A stretch of 64,000 nt of DNA. Origin: Acidovorax radicis (GTDB lineage Bacteria; Pseudomonadota; Gammaproteobacteria; Burkholderiales; Burkholderiaceae_C). The notes under the pieces were generated by a model, which worked only from the letters and a program-made list of their open reading frames with translations, searched no databases and was not told the origin of the DNA. This document shows positions 17,261 to 25,808 of the stretch, one piece after another (the stretch's first letter is position 1; each line of letters begins with the position of its first letter). The position numbers were made by a program, and so were the translations under genes. The stretch is from NCBI RefSeq assembly GCF_020510705.1, contig NZ_CP075184.1:1488001-1552000 (forward strand), read 5' to 3'.

Positions 17261-18055
17261 CTATTTCCGACCGACCAGAACGCGGTCCAGTCCGTATACC
17301 CTGTCCAACACGACCATCGCGCAGGCCGTCAGTGCCACCATCAATGCCGACACGGCCGCCATCAGCGGGTCAATTGACTCGGTGGCATACATGTACATGC
17401 GCACCGGCAGCGTCACCGTGCTGGGCGAGGTGACAAAGATCGACATGGTCACTTCATCAAAGCTGTTGATGAAGGCCAGCATCCACCCGCCCGTCACGCC
17501 GGGCAGGATCATCGGCAGCGTGATGCGCGTGAACACCGTGGCCTGGCTCGCGCCCAGCGACAGGGCGGCGTGCTCGGCACTGCGGTCAAACCCCACCAGG
17601 GCGGCCACCACCAGCCGCAGGGTGTAAGGCGTGACGATGAGCGCATGCGCAAACACCAGCCAGCCAAAGCTGCCCGCCCCGCCCATCAGCGCAAACAGGC
17701 GCAGCAGGGCCACGCCCAGCACCAGGTGCGGAATGATCAGTGGCGACAGGAACAGGCCGTTGAGAAAGCCACGTCCCGGGAAGTCGTAGCGCGTGATGGC
17801 AATGCCCGCAGGCACGGCCAGCACCGTGGCCAGCGTGGCCGAGGCCAGCGCCAGCCACAGGCTGTTCCAGAACGACTGCATAAAGTCCGAATGCTCGAAC
17901 ACCGCCTTGAACCAGCGCAGCGAGAACTCGGTGGTGGGCAGCGTCAGCGTGTTGTGCGGCGTGAACGCCACGATGCACACCACCAGCAAGGGGGCGAGCA
18001 TGAAGGTGATGACCAGCGCGTTGAACGCGAGGGCTAAAGGTCCGTTCTTCTGCAT
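17261..18055 (-). CDS. ABC transporter permease, PotC-like
   Basis: The 264-residue inner-membrane protein has about six hydrophobic segments and the binding-protein-dependent permease loop (EHAALSLGASQATVFTRITL, then PMILPGV), where the EAA motif contacts the ATPase. It follows the PotB-like permease gene by four bases and directly precedes the [2Fe-2S] subunit gene. ATG at 18055 avoids overlap with the upstream stop; the frame is open to 18091. It would form half of the membrane channel for the solute oxidised by the downstream dehydrogenase. Confidence 0.87.
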   Translation of the reverse strand: MQKNGPLALAFNALVITFMLAPLLVVCIVAFTPHNTLTLPTTEFSLRWFKAVFEHSDFMQSFWNSLWLALASATLATVLAVPAGIAITRYDFPGRGFLNGLFLSPLIIPHLVLGVALLRLFALMGGAGSFGWLVFAHALIVTPYTLRLVVAALVGFDRSAEHAALSLGASQATVFTRITLPMILPGVTGGWMLAFINSFDEVTMSIFVTSPSTVTLPVRMYMYATESIDPLMAAVSALMVALTACAMVVLDRVYGLDRVLVGRK

Positions 18056-18059
18056 AGTT

Positions 18060-18932
18060 TCAGCCCAACGCTTTCTTGTAGCGGCCTTCAACCAATCGGT
18101 TGTAGCTCAGCATGACCACCAGGTTGGCCACCAGCAGCGTCAGCGCAATCGCCGCGCCCAGGGGCCAGTTCAGCTCGTGCAGGTACTCGTCGTACACCAC
18201 CGTGGCCACCATCTTCAGCCGCCGCCCGCCCAGCAGGCCGGGGATGGCAAACGAGCTGGCCGCCAGCCCAAACACGATCAGGCTGCCCGACAAGATGCCT
18301 GGCAGCACCTGCGGCAACACGATGCGCCGCAGCGTGGTCAACGGCGTGGCCTGCAGCGACAGGGCCGCGTTTTCCACGCCCGGGTCGAGCTTTTGCAGCG
18401 ATGTCCACACGGGGATCACCATGAAGGGCAGCATCACATGCACCAGGGCGATGACCACTGCGATCTCGGTGTAGAGCATCTTCACCGGGCCAAACCCCAG
18501 CAGCCCAAACAGTCCATTCACCAGCCCTTCCGGCCCCAGTAGCATGCTCCAGCCAAAGGCGCGCACCACCACCGACACCAGCAGCGGCGCCAGCACCACC
18601 AGCAGCAAGATAGAGCGCCACGGGTTGCCCATGCGGCTCAGGATGTAGGCCTCGGGCGCACCAATGGCCACGCAGATCAGCGTGACCAGCCCTGCAATCC
18701 AGAACGTGCGCCAAAAGATCGTGTAGTAGTACGAATCGGTGAACACATGGGCGTAATGCTCCAGTGTGAACTCGCCCGCCTTCACCCCTGTAACCGGGTC
18801 GAAGGCGTTAAAAGACAGCACCGCCGTGAGCGCCAGCGGCACCAGCAGCAGCACCGTGAACAGCAGCAGTGCGGGCGCCGACAACCACCAGGGCGCGGCT
18901 TTTTTGTGCAGCAAGGTGGTGGCCAGGCTCAT
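18060..18932 (-). CDS. ABC transporter permease, PotB-like
   Basis: The 290-residue protein has a cytoplasmic start (MSLATTLLHKKAAPWW), six hydrophobic segments and an EAA-type loop (VENAALSLQATPLTTLRRIV, LPQVLPGI). It belongs to the spermidine/putrescine/iron-type permeases. Its start overlaps the stop of the ATPase gene by four bases (ATGA), and the second permease gene follows directly. The N-terminal extension of the open frame to 19148 is a shadow of the ATPase gene. It is the other half of the channel. Confidence 0.87.
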   Translation of the reverse strand: MSLATTLLHKKAAPWWLSAPALLLFTVLLLVPLALTAVLSFNAFDPVTGVKAGEFTLEHYAHVFTDSYYYTIFWRTFWIAGLVTLICVAIGAPEAYILSRMGNPWRSILLLVVLAPLLVSVVVRAFGWSMLLGPEGLVNGLFGLLGFGPVKMLYTEIAVVIALVHVMLPFMVIPVWTSLQKLDPGVENAALSLQATPLTTLRRIVLPQVLPGILSGSLIVFGLAASSFAIPGLLGGRRLKMVATVVYDEYLHELNWPLGAAIALTLLVANLVVMLSYNRLVEGRYKKALG

Positions 18933-20038
18933 GGCGCCACCTCGGCGGCGGTGTCTTCGGCCTCCAGCTCGGCCATCGCGGTTTCGTCGGCGGGCAGCAG
19001 GCGCATGCAGTGGTCGGGCCAGTCCACGCCCATGCGCTCGCCCTCGGCCAGCGCGGCACGTCCGTCGTTGGGCGCCAGCACCATCAGGTCGCCCACGGGC
19101 GTGCCCACGCGGTATAGCCACTGGCTGCCCAAAAAGAAGCGCTCGCACACCTCGCCATCAAGCCGGCCCTGCACGGCGGGCACCAGCTGCATTTTTTCAG
19201 GCCGCACGCTCAACAGCACGGCGGCGCCGGGTCGGTAGCGCGGGCCGTCCACTTCCACCGTCAGACTGCCCACCGCCACATGCGTGTGCGTTCCACTGGC
19301 GTGTGTCACCTTGCCAGGCAACAGGTTGGCCTTGCCCACAAAGGTCGAGATGAAGCGCGTGCGCGGGTGCTCGTACACGCGGTGCGGGTGGTCGATCTGC
19401 GTGGCGCGGCCGGCCTCCATCACCACCACGCGGTCGCTGATGGACATGGCCTCGCTCTGGTCGTGCGTAACCATGATGGTCGTGGTGCCCACCTTGCGCT
19501 GGATCTGCCGCAGCTCAAACTGCATCTCTTCGCGCAGCTTGGCATCGAGGTTGGACAGGGGCTCGTCCAGCAGCAGCACGGGCGGCTCGATCACCAGCGC
19601 ACGCGCCAGTGCCACACGCTGGCGCTGGCCGCCCGACAACTCCCGCGGGTAGCGCGTGGCGTGCTGCTCTAAATGCACCAGCGCCAGCGCCTGGGCCACG
19701 CGTTCGGCCCGCTCGGCCTTGGGCACCTTGCGCATCTCCAGTCCAAAGGCCACATTGGCTGCCACCGTCATGTGCGGGAAGAGCGCGTAGCTCTGAAACA
19801 CGATGCCCAGCCCGCGCGTGTTGGCCTTGGCGTGGGTGATGTCCTTGCCATCGAGCTCAATGCGCCCGCTGGTCACCGCCTCAAACCCCGCCACCATCTG
19901 CAGCGTGGTCGTCTTGCCGCAGCCCGAAGGCCCCAGCAGCGACACAAATTCACCCTTTTGCACCGTGAGGTTCATGGACTGCACCGCGCAGGTGCTGCCA
20001 TAGAACTTGGTCACATCCGTGAGCTTGAGAAACGACAT
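18929..20038 (-). CDS. ABC transporter ATP-binding protein, PotA-like
   Basis: The 369-residue ATPase has Walker A (GPSGCGKTTT), Q-loop, signature (LSGGQRQRVALARAL), Walker B (VLLLDEPLSNLD) and H-loop (VTHDQSEAMS), followed by a C-terminal TOBE domain (about 275-355) typical of spermidine, sulfate and iron importers. It is the first gene of the minus-strand operon that runs to the binding protein at 13288. The ATG at 20038 is fixed by the conserved start MSFLKLTDVTKFYG; the longer open frame covers the regulatory region. The divergent IclR regulator at 20326 probably controls it. Confidence 0.92.
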   Translation of the reverse strand: MSFLKLTDVTKFYGSTCAVQSMNLTVQKGEFVSLLGPSGCGKTTTLQMVAGFEAVTSGRIELDGKDITHAKANTRGLGIVFQSYALFPHMTVAANVAFGLEMRKVPKAERAERVAQALALVHLEQHATRYPRELSGGQRQRVALARALVIEPPVLLLDEPLSNLDAKLREEMQFELRQIQRKVGTTTIMVTHDQSEAMSISDRVVVMEAGRATQIDHPHRVYEHPRTRFISTFVGKANLLPGKVTHASGTHTHVAVGSLTVEVDGPRYRPGAAVLLSVRPEKMQLVPAVQGRLDGEVCERFFLGSQWLYRVGTPVGDLMVLAPNDGRAALAEGERMGVDWPDHCMRLLPADETAMAELEAEDTAAEVAP

Positions 20039-20236
20039 GACAAAAGCCTTTCCGGTGGTGGCACTGCACGGCTTGCGTTGGGGCTGCGCGTGCCACCTGC
20101 TGTGGAGTTGCATGGATGGGACTGCGTGCCTTTTGGGGGCTTGCACCGGGGTGGTGCAAGCATCGGGAAGAAGGTTGAAGCAGCCTCTCTGTTCAATTGA
20201 ATCTATTGCAATACGCAGGCCAGAACGCTGCGGGTA

Positions 20237-20281
20237 TTCCATTAAACGGAAGTTTTATTAAATTTATTCCGTTCAATGGAA
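20237..20281. promoter_or_regulatory. Paired palindromic operators, likely IclR sites
   Basis: Two 15-bp palindromes, TTCCATTAAACGGAA (20237-20251) and TTCCGTTCAATGGAA (20267-20281), have centres 30 bp apart, about three helical turns. They lie in the 287-bp divergent region between the PotA-like ATPase and the IclR-family gene, 45 bases before the latter. IclR-type regulators bind TTCC/GGAA-like palindromes as pairs, so autoregulation plus control of the operon is likely. The rest of this gap shows no gene. Confidence 0.65.
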
Positions 20282-20325
20282 TATGATGCCTTCAGTTTGA
20301 ACAATCAATTCCACAGGAGCGAGGT

Positions 20326-21198
20326 ATGGAAGCCGCATCAACCGCCACCGGTGGCGTACCCCGTGTGTTTGCCGTCATCCGGGCCCTGTCGGCCGTGCAG
20401 GCCGAGGGCGGGCGAGTCACCCAATTGGCGCGTGCGGTGGGCCTCACGCAGGGCACCACGCACCGTTTGCTGCAATCGCTGGTGGCAGAGGGCATGGTCG
20501 AGCAGGACGAGCGCAGCAAGCTCTACCGCCTGAGCATGGACTTCTTCGCCCTGGCGGCGAAGGCAGGCAACCCGGGCGACCTGCGCAGCCTGTGCCGCCC
20601 CGCGCTGCTGCGCCTGTGCGCCAGCCTGGGCGACAGCATCTTTCTATTGGTGCGCAGCGGCTTCGACGCCGTGTGCCTGGACCGCAGCGAAGGCCCGTTC
20701 CCCATCCGCTCCTTCACCGGCGACATTGGCGGCCGCGTGGCCCTGGGCGTGGGGCAGGGCGCGCTGGCCATCCTGGCGTTTTTGCCCGAGGCCGAGCGCG
20801 AAGAGGTCATCCGCTTCAACCTGTCCCGCGTGCGCGAGTACGGTGTGTTTGATGAGGTGTACCTGCGCACCGAAATCGAGCGCGTGCGCCAGCTGGGCTA
20901 CGCGGGCCGCAACACCGGCTTGCTCGAAGGCATGGCTGGTGTGGCCGTGCCCATCCTTGACCGCGAAGGCCGTGCCGTGGCGGCGCTGAGCGTGGGCACC
21001 ATCTCCGCGCGGCTCAACGACGACCGCCTGCCGACGGTGGTGGAGTTGCTCAAGCGCGAGGCGGCGGCGATCGGGCCGAAGATCAATCCGTTTGATGCGA
21101 CGCTGCGGCGGCCTGCGCAAAGCCTGGGGGGTTCGACGGCGGAGCAGCGGGTTGTGCCTGGCGCAGACCGGGGGGGTGTTTCAGATCCCCTGGGTTGA
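20326..21198 (+). CDS. IclR family transcriptional regulator
   Basis: The 290-residue protein has an N-terminal winged helix-turn-helix (about residues 8-70: RVFAVIRALSAVQAEGGRVT, LARAVGLTQGTTHRLLQSL) and a C-terminal IclR effector domain (about 85-255) with GRVALGVGQGALAILAF and GVAVPILDREGRAVAALSVG. GGAGCGAGGT lies immediately before the ATG at 20326. It is transcribed away from the ABC/dehydrogenase operon across a region with two palindromic operators, so it probably senses that operon's substrate. The last 35 residues are low-complexity and unlikely to be part of the domain. Confidence 0.92.
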   Translation: MEAASTATGGVPRVFAVIRALSAVQAEGGRVTQLARAVGLTQGTTHRLLQSLVAEGMVEQDERSKLYRLSMDFFALAAKAGNPGDLRSLCRPALLRLCASLGDSIFLLVRSGFDAVCLDRSEGPFPIRSFTGDIGGRVALGVGQGALAILAFLPEAEREEVIRFNLSRVREYGVFDEVYLRTEIERVRQLGYAGRNTGLLEGMAGVAVPILDREGRAVAALSVGTISARLNDDRLPTVVELLKREAAAIGPKINPFDATLRRPAQSLGGSTAEQRVVPGADRGGVSDPLG

Positions 21199-21424
21199 GG
21201 GGCTGGCGTGGCGAAGTGAGATTCACGCGTGGCCCGCACCATCCGCACCATCTGTAAGTCCTGGTCGCAGGCCCTTGCTGCACCCGTGTGGCGCACAAAG
21301 TACGTTTGCGAGCGCAAGGGTGGGCCACACCGCTATAGTCCGCGCTCCCCCTGGCGGGTTGTGTGCCGATGACGTGCGCTGAGATGATCGACCCGCCGCT
21401 TCTTCAAGCAAAAGAACGAACACC

Positions 21425-21811
21425 ATGGGCCTCCAGCAAACCACCCCCGACTACCTCTACCAATGCCGCGCCGCACAGCGTGCCGAGCAAGAGCAATCCC
21501 TGGCCAGCACCGACAACTGGGCCCATGTGGACAAGCCCCAGGTACATGCCGACTTTGATGCCTTCTACCAAGAGCTGGCGCCGCTGATCGATGCCCATGC
21601 CCCCGAGTCCGAGGCGATCCAGGCCCTGATGGAAAAACACTTTGCCATCGTTGCGCGGTTCTATGTGCCATCGCGCGATGCTTATGTGGGCACCGTGCTG
21701 TTCTATGCCGACAACACCGACATGAAGGCGTTTCACAATGCCTACCACCCACGCATGGTGGAGTTTTTGGGCGACGCTGCGTACACCTACGCGCTGCAGA
21801 ACCTGCAGTAA
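21425..21811 (+). CDS. TipAS-like domain protein
   Basis: The 128-residue protein is made only of a TipAS-type all-helical domain (EQEQSLASTDNWAHVDKPQV, FYQELAPLIDAHAPESEAIQ, FYADNTDMKAFHNAYHPRMV). In TipA regulators this domain binds thiopeptide antibiotics and follows a MerR DNA-binding part, which is absent here. The free-standing form may bind a small hydrophobic ligand (inference). The GNAT gene begins 16 bases downstream on the same strand. The 226 bases before it hold no gene I can support. Confidence 0.78.
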   Translation: MGLQQTTPDYLYQCRAAQRAEQEQSLASTDNWAHVDKPQVHADFDAFYQELAPLIDAHAPESEAIQALMEKHFAIVARFYVPSRDAYVGTVLFYADNTDMKAFHNAYHPRMVEFLGDAAYTYALQNLQ

Positions 21812-21827
21812 CGCTCTTTGGCTGCCC

Positions 21828-22472
21828 ATGCAAACACACACCCCCCCCGTGCGGCCCCTCACCAGCGGCGCCCTTGAACCTCTTCCGGCTGTGTGCGGCG
21901 CACTGGCCGAAGCGCTGAGTGACGACGCGTTCTACCAGGCCGTCACCATCGACCACGCAGCCGACCCCGCCCTGCGCCACCGCGTGCTGGCCCACTACTT
22001 CGTGCTGGCGCTGGACGAAGCCCGAGCTGTGGGCGAAGTGCATTGGGCCGGTGATGACGGTGCTGCCCTGTGGCTCACCCCTGAGGCCCCGGCCAGCCAC
22101 CGCGCCCTGCACGGCGAGCGCCGCACCCAGGCGCTGTCGCGCCTGCTCGGCCCCATCGGGTTCGGCCACTACCAGCACATCGGCGCCGCCATGGAGGCGC
22201 AGGTGCCCGCCGTCCTGCACGACGCGTGGTACCTCTCCATCCTGGGCGTGCGCCCCGCAGCACAGGGCCAGGGGCTGGCGCAGCGGCTGCTGCAGCCAAC
22301 GCTGGCACGCGCAGACCAGGCGCGCGCCACCTGTTACCTGGAAACCTTCAACCCGCTCAGCCTGCCGTTCTACCAGCGCCTGGGGTTTGCGCGCGTGGTC
22401 GAATGTGTGGAGCCCGTCTCTGCCCGCCCTTACTGGCTGATGGTGCGCGAGGCCGCGCAGCGACAGCCCTGA
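21828..22472 (+). CDS. GNAT family N-acetyltransferase
   Basis: The 214-residue protein has a GNAT acetyl-CoA binding core: WYLSILGVRPAAQGQGLAQR (the Q/RxxGxG/A loop with V-R-P-x-x-Q-G-x-G) followed by ATCYLETFNPLSLPFYQRLG. It would transfer an acetyl group to a small amine, of unknown identity. ATG at 21828 is chosen from the coding composition, 16 bases after the TipAS-like gene, which suggests co-transcription. The open frame upstream is a shadow. Confidence 0.85.
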   Translation: MQTHTPPVRPLTSGALEPLPAVCGALAEALSDDAFYQAVTIDHAADPALRHRVLAHYFVLALDEARAVGEVHWAGDDGAALWLTPEAPASHRALHGERRTQALSRLLGPIGFGHYQHIGAAMEAQVPAVLHDAWYLSILGVRPAAQGQGLAQRLLQPTLARADQARATCYLETFNPLSLPFYQRLGFARVVECVEPVSARPYWLMVREAAQRQP

Positions 22473-22489
22473 AGCCTGCCCGCCTGCGG

Positions 22490-22835
22490 TCAGAACACCG
22501 CCAATGCCCTGGCCACCTGGGCGTGCGCATCGGTGTCGATGGTGCAGTTGTGGGCCACCACCACCCGTGCAAACGGCCAGCGCAGCACACGCTCCGCACT
22601 GCGGGCTGCTGCAGCCCGGTCACGCACCAGCGCGCGCACCGTGAGCGGCACGGCCAGCCGGCTTCGCACCCCCGTCAGCGTGGCATAGGCCCGCGTGGGC
22701 CAGGGCAGATCGCCCGCCATCCACTGCAGCAGGTCCGTCACGACGAGCGTGGCCGACGGCCGGTGAAACCACACCGACTCATTGCCCGCCGGAATGCCCT
22801 CGAAGGCAAAGTGCTCCAGGTCCGGTAGCCACTTG
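22490..22835 (-). pseudogene. 3' remnant of a DUF4336 family gene, cut by the IS element
   Basis: Reading the minus strand away from the left end of the insertion sequence, an open frame starts in mid-protein (KWLPDLEHFAFEGIPAGNES, then VWFHRPSATLVVTDLL) and runs to a stop at 22490. The segments RSRLAVPLTVRALVRDRAAA and ARVVVAHNCTIDTDAHAQV match the C-terminal part of DUF4336 (metallo-hydrolase-like) proteins. The frame is still open at the IS boundary with no start codon of its own, so about half the gene is missing. The missing part is not found on the other side of the IS. Confidence 0.75.
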
Positions 22836-22885
22836 TGAACCGCCCCGCGTTTTGAGGAGGCTCTTTTCTCTGAGAGGATTGAGCC

Positions 22886-23212
22886 ATGAGCAAGAAGTCG
22901 AACCAGTTTTCACCTGAGGTCCGCGAGCGCGCTGTTCGCATGGTGCGTGAGCACCGAGGCGAGTACCCCTCGCTGTGGGCTGCCATTGAATCCATCGCCC
23001 CCAAGATTGGCTGCGTGCCGCAGACCTTGCACGAGTGGGTCAAGCGTGCCGAGGTCGATTCCGGCGTGCGTGAGGGCATCACCACCTCCGAGCGTGAACG
23101 GATGAAGGTGCTGGAGCGCGAGGTCAAAGAACTGCGCAAAGCCAACGAGATCTTGAAGCTGGCCAGCGCGTTTTTCGCCCAGGCGGAACTCGACCGCCGT
23201 CTGAAGCCCTGA
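22886..23212 (+). CDS. IS3-family transposase OrfA
   Basis: The 108-residue protein has an N-terminal helix-turn-helix ([20 protein letters not shown], then [14 protein letters not shown]) and a leucine-zipper-like coiled coil ([20 protein letters not shown]), as in IS3-family OrfA. It binds the element ends. The end of orfA contains a run GTTTTTCGCC near 23170 where ribosomes could slip by -1 into orfB to make the OrfAB transposase. ATG at 22886 follows GAGAGGATTGAGCC. Confidence 0.92.
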   Translation: MSKKSNQFSPEVRERAVRMVREHRGEYPSLWAAIESIAPKIGCVPQTLHEWVKRAEVDSGVREGITTSERERMKVLEREVKELRKANEILKLASAFFAQAELDRRLKP

Positions 23213-23265
23213 AGGGCTTCATCGATCAGCATCGACAGGCCTACGGGGTCGAGTCGATCTGCAAG

Positions 23266-24117
23266 GTGCTGCAGATCGCCCCGTCAGGCTATTGGCGTCA
23301 TGCCGCCCGTCAACGCAATCCACGGCTGCGCTGTCCGCGCGCCCAACGTGATGACACCCTGGTGCCGCATATTGAGCGCGTCTGGCAGGCCAACATGCGG
23401 GTCTATGGCGCCGACAAGATCTGGAAACAGATGAACCGCGAAGGGCTGTCCATTGCCCGCTGCACGGTCGAGCGCTTGATGAAGCGCCTGGGATTGCAGG
23501 GCGTGCGCCGTGGCAAGGTGGTTCGCACCACCATCAGCGACATGAAAGCACCGTGCCCGCTGGATCGGGTCAACAGACAGTTCAAGGCCGAGCGGCCCAA
23601 CCAGCTGTGGGTCTCGGACTTCACGTACGTCTCAACCTGGCAGGGGTGGCTGTACGTGGCCTTCGTGATCGACGTATACGCCAGGCGCATTGTGGGGTGG
23701 AGGGTCAGCACCTCCATGCAAACGGAATTCGTTCTGGATGCCCTGGAGCAGGCCCTGTATGCCAGGCAACCCGAGCGTGATGGCGCATTGATTCATCACT
23801 CCGACAGGGGGTCGCAATACGTCAGCATCCGCTACAGCGAACGGCTGTCAGAGGCAGGCATCGAGCCCTCGGTGGGCAGCAAGGGCGACAGCTATGACAA
23901 CGCTTTGGCTGAGACGATCAACGGTCTGTACAAGGCCGAGGTGATTCATCGACGGTCCTGGCCAACTCGTGAATCGGTAGAGCTGGCAACGCTGGAATGG
24001 GTGTCTTGGTTCAACCATCACAGGCTGCTCGGACCCATCGGATACATACCGCCGGCAGAGGCTGAGGCAAACTACTACCGGCAACTCGCCAGTCAGTCCT
24101 CCATGGTGGCGGCCTGA
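23266..24117 (+). CDS. IS3-family transposase OrfB (catalytic part of OrfAB)
   Basis: The retroviral-integrase-like catalytic domain carries the DDE set: Asp in WVSDFTYVS, Asp in HHSDRGSQYVS and Glu in NALAETINGLYKAE; an HTH_21 segment (MRVYGADKIWKQMNREGLSI) precedes it. The GTG at 23266 lies inside the conserved region: the same frame upstream encodes [20 protein letters not shown] without a start codon, so the real product is most likely the OrfAB fusion made by -1 frameshifting near 23170. The frame is intact to the stop at 24117. Confidence 0.88.
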   Translation: MLQIAPSGYWRHAARQRNPRLRCPRAQRDDTLVPHIERVWQANMRVYGADKIWKQMNREGLSIARCTVERLMKRLGLQGVRRGKVVRTTISDMKAPCPLDRVNRQFKAERPNQLWVSDFTYVSTWQGWLYVAFVIDVYARRIVGWRVSTSMQTEFVLDALEQALYARQPERDGALIHHSDRGSQYVSIRYSERLSEAGIEPSVGSKGDSYDNALAETINGLYKAEVIHRRSWPTRESVELATLEWVSWFNHHRLLGPIGYIPPAEAEANYYRQLASQSSMVAA

Positions 24118-24156
24118 CTTAAACCAACCGGCCTCCACGAAACCCGGGGCGGTTCA

Positions 24157-24448
24157 TCATGTGGCGCAGGCTTTTGGTGCTGAAGCTGCGGCCATAGTCG
24201 GCTGTCAACTGTCTCGACACTGTGGAGACAATCTCCTCGCCGTAATTGGCCCGTTGTCCTCCCAGCACTTCGGCTCGGATGCGCTGGCCGATGCGCCAGT
24301 GCATCCATGTCAGGCCGGAGTTCACTGCTACCACGGCGGCTTCCCGGGCTTGCTCGATGAGCTGCCGCAGGTCGGTCAACAACTGGGGTGCATCCGGCAC
24401 GGCCATGGGTGCAGTTGCATTTGTCTTCGGTAGTTTGGTTTCACGCAT
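24157..24448 (-). pseudogene. 5' fragment of a DUF1016 (YhcG-type nuclease) gene, cut by the IS element
   Basis: ATG at 24448 follows a good AAGGAG site, and the protein matches the N-terminal DUF1016/YhcG domain: LLTDLRQLIEQAREAAVVAV, WMHWRIGQRI, GGQRANYGEEIVSTVSRQL, then YGRSFSTKSLRHMM. The homology stops exactly at the right end of the IS; the frame then runs a few codons into the IS before a stop. The C-terminal PDDEXK nuclease domain is missing. It reads toward the IS, as does the DUF4336 remnant on the other side, but the two are unrelated genes. Confidence 0.8.
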
Positions 24449-24544
24449 GCGGACTCCTTGGCTATGCACTATGCCGTTGATGTTCTTCAGGGCGTTGTCT
24501 GTTTTGTCCTGAGCGTGTGGTGCGGTGTCTCATGGCAAGTTTTT

Positions 24545-24600
24545 GCTTCTGATTTCATAGCTGCTTGCGCTTTAAGAATAAGCGCCAGGGGCACTTTTTG
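24545..24600 (+). repeat. Dispersed repeat copy at the 3' end of the LysR gene
   Basis: TTCTGATTTCATAGCTGCTT, GCGCTTTAAGAATAAGCGCC and AGGGGCACTTTTTG form a clear copy. It overlaps the stop codon of the minus-strand LysR gene and encodes its last residues (KSAPGAYS). Confidence 0.75.
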
Positions 24601-25564
24601 AGCATATTTCAGGTGGCTGGGCGTGGGGTCGTTCCTCGCTGGCATCTTCTGCCCTCACCTCTGCCTTTGCCCCACACTCCCCCACGACCCAATCCCTGAA
24701 CGCCTTCACCAGCGGCGTCTGCGCCCGCGCCTCCGGGTACACGAGGTAATACGCATCCGTGCTCGTCAGCACCTGGTCTGACAGCTCCACCAAACTCCCT
24801 GCAGCCAGCTCCTGCTCAATCAAAAAGCGCGGCAGCAGGGCCGCCCCCAGGTGCGAGACCGCAGCCTGCGCAATCATGGCGAAGTGCTCGGACTGCGGGC
24901 CGCGCAGGGCCAGGGCCGTGGGCACGCCCACCAGCTCAAACCATTCGGCCCATTGCGTGGGACGAGTGCTTTGCTGCAGCAGCACCACGCGGGTCAAATC
25001 CTGCGGGGTGTGGATGCCGTGGCGGTCGCGGTAGGCGGGGCTGCACACGGGCACGGTTTCTTCGTGCATCAGGTATTCGCACACGGCGCCTGCCCAGTGC
25101 GGGGTGCCGAAGTGGATGGCAGCGTCGAACGGTGTGCCCGCAAAGTCAAACGGCTCGGTGCGGGCCGAGAAGTTGACCATGGCCTCCGGGTGCAGCGCCA
25201 TGAAGCCGCCCAGGCGCGGGATGAGCCAGCGGGTGCCCAGCGTGGGCAGCACGGCCAGGTTGAGCAGGCCGTCGGTGCTGGAGAACGCCATGGCTTTTTG
25301 TGTGCTGGCCGACAGTTGCTGCAGCACGTTTTGCACGTCGGCCGCGTAGACGCGGCCCGCGTCGGTCAGCACCACACGCTGGCGCACGCGGTGGAAGAGG
25401 GCGGTGCCGATCTGATCTTCCAGTTGGCGGATCTGGCGCGACACGGCGCTTTGGGTGAGGTGCAGCTCCTCGGCTGCGCGCGACACGCTCTGGTGGCGTG
25501 CCGCCGCCTCAAAGGCCAGCAGGTCGGCGGTGGAGGGCAGGAAGGCGCGGCGCAGCAAGGTCAT
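24572..25564 (-). CDS. LysR family transcriptional regulator (GcvA-like)
   Basis: The 330-residue protein has an N-terminal winged helix-turn-helix (TADLLAFEAAARHQSVSRAA, EELHLTQSAVSRQIRQLEDQ) and a LysR substrate-binding domain with the GcvA/AmpR-like sequence (LNLAVLPTLGTRWLIPRLGG, FDAAIHFGTPHW, HLGAALLPRFLIEQELAAG). It is divergent from the ALDH7-led cluster and probably regulates it. The 244-bp shared region contains the palindrome CCTGATATTTTCAGG (25652-25666) and TACTT...AAGTA around 25667-25693 as possible sites. The last eight residues come from a dispersed repeat copy. Confidence 0.9.
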   Translation of the reverse strand: MTLLRRAFLPSTADLLAFEAAARHQSVSRAAEELHLTQSAVSRQIRQLEDQIGTALFHRVRQRVVLTDAGRVYAADVQNVLQQLSASTQKAMAFSSTDGLLNLAVLPTLGTRWLIPRLGGFMALHPEAMVNFSARTEPFDFAGTPFDAAIHFGTPHWAGAVCEYLMHEETVPVCSPAYRDRHGIHTPQDLTRVVLLQQSTRPTQWAEWFELVGVPTALALRGPQSEHFAMIAQAAVSHLGAALLPRFLIEQELAAGSLVELSDQVLTSTDAYYLVYPEARAQTPLVKAFRDWVVGECGAKAEVRAEDASEERPHAQPPEICSKSAPGAYS

Positions 25565-25808
25565 ACCGGGTTATGCATTGGGGGAATGATGATGGGTGCC
25601 AAAAATTGAGCCTTTTGAGCCTCTTCCGCGCATTGGGTATGGGGTGGCAGTCCTGATATTTTCAGGTACTTCATTCTGATTTGTGATCAAGTAGTTCCAT
25701 TTTTTTGCTATCCAGGCTCCTGGGATTGGCGGATATTGGCGCATTCTTTGCGTAGGTTCTCTTGCGCGGATCTGTTTTTCTGCACCCCCTTCACCTTTGC
25801 GAGTCGCC

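Larger units (their letters stand above)
22836..24156 (+). mobile_element. IS3-family insertion sequence, 1321 bp
   Basis: Imperfect 26-bp terminal inverted repeats bound the element: TGAACCGCCCCGCGTTTTGA at 22836 onward and, on the other strand, TGAACCGCCCCGGGTTTCGT from 24156 inward. Inside are orfA and orfB in the -1 relation expected for IS3 elements, with an intact DDE set, so the copy looks capable of movement. No target-site duplication is seen (TTG on the left, TCA on the right) and the flanks belong to two different broken genes. Confidence 0.92.
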
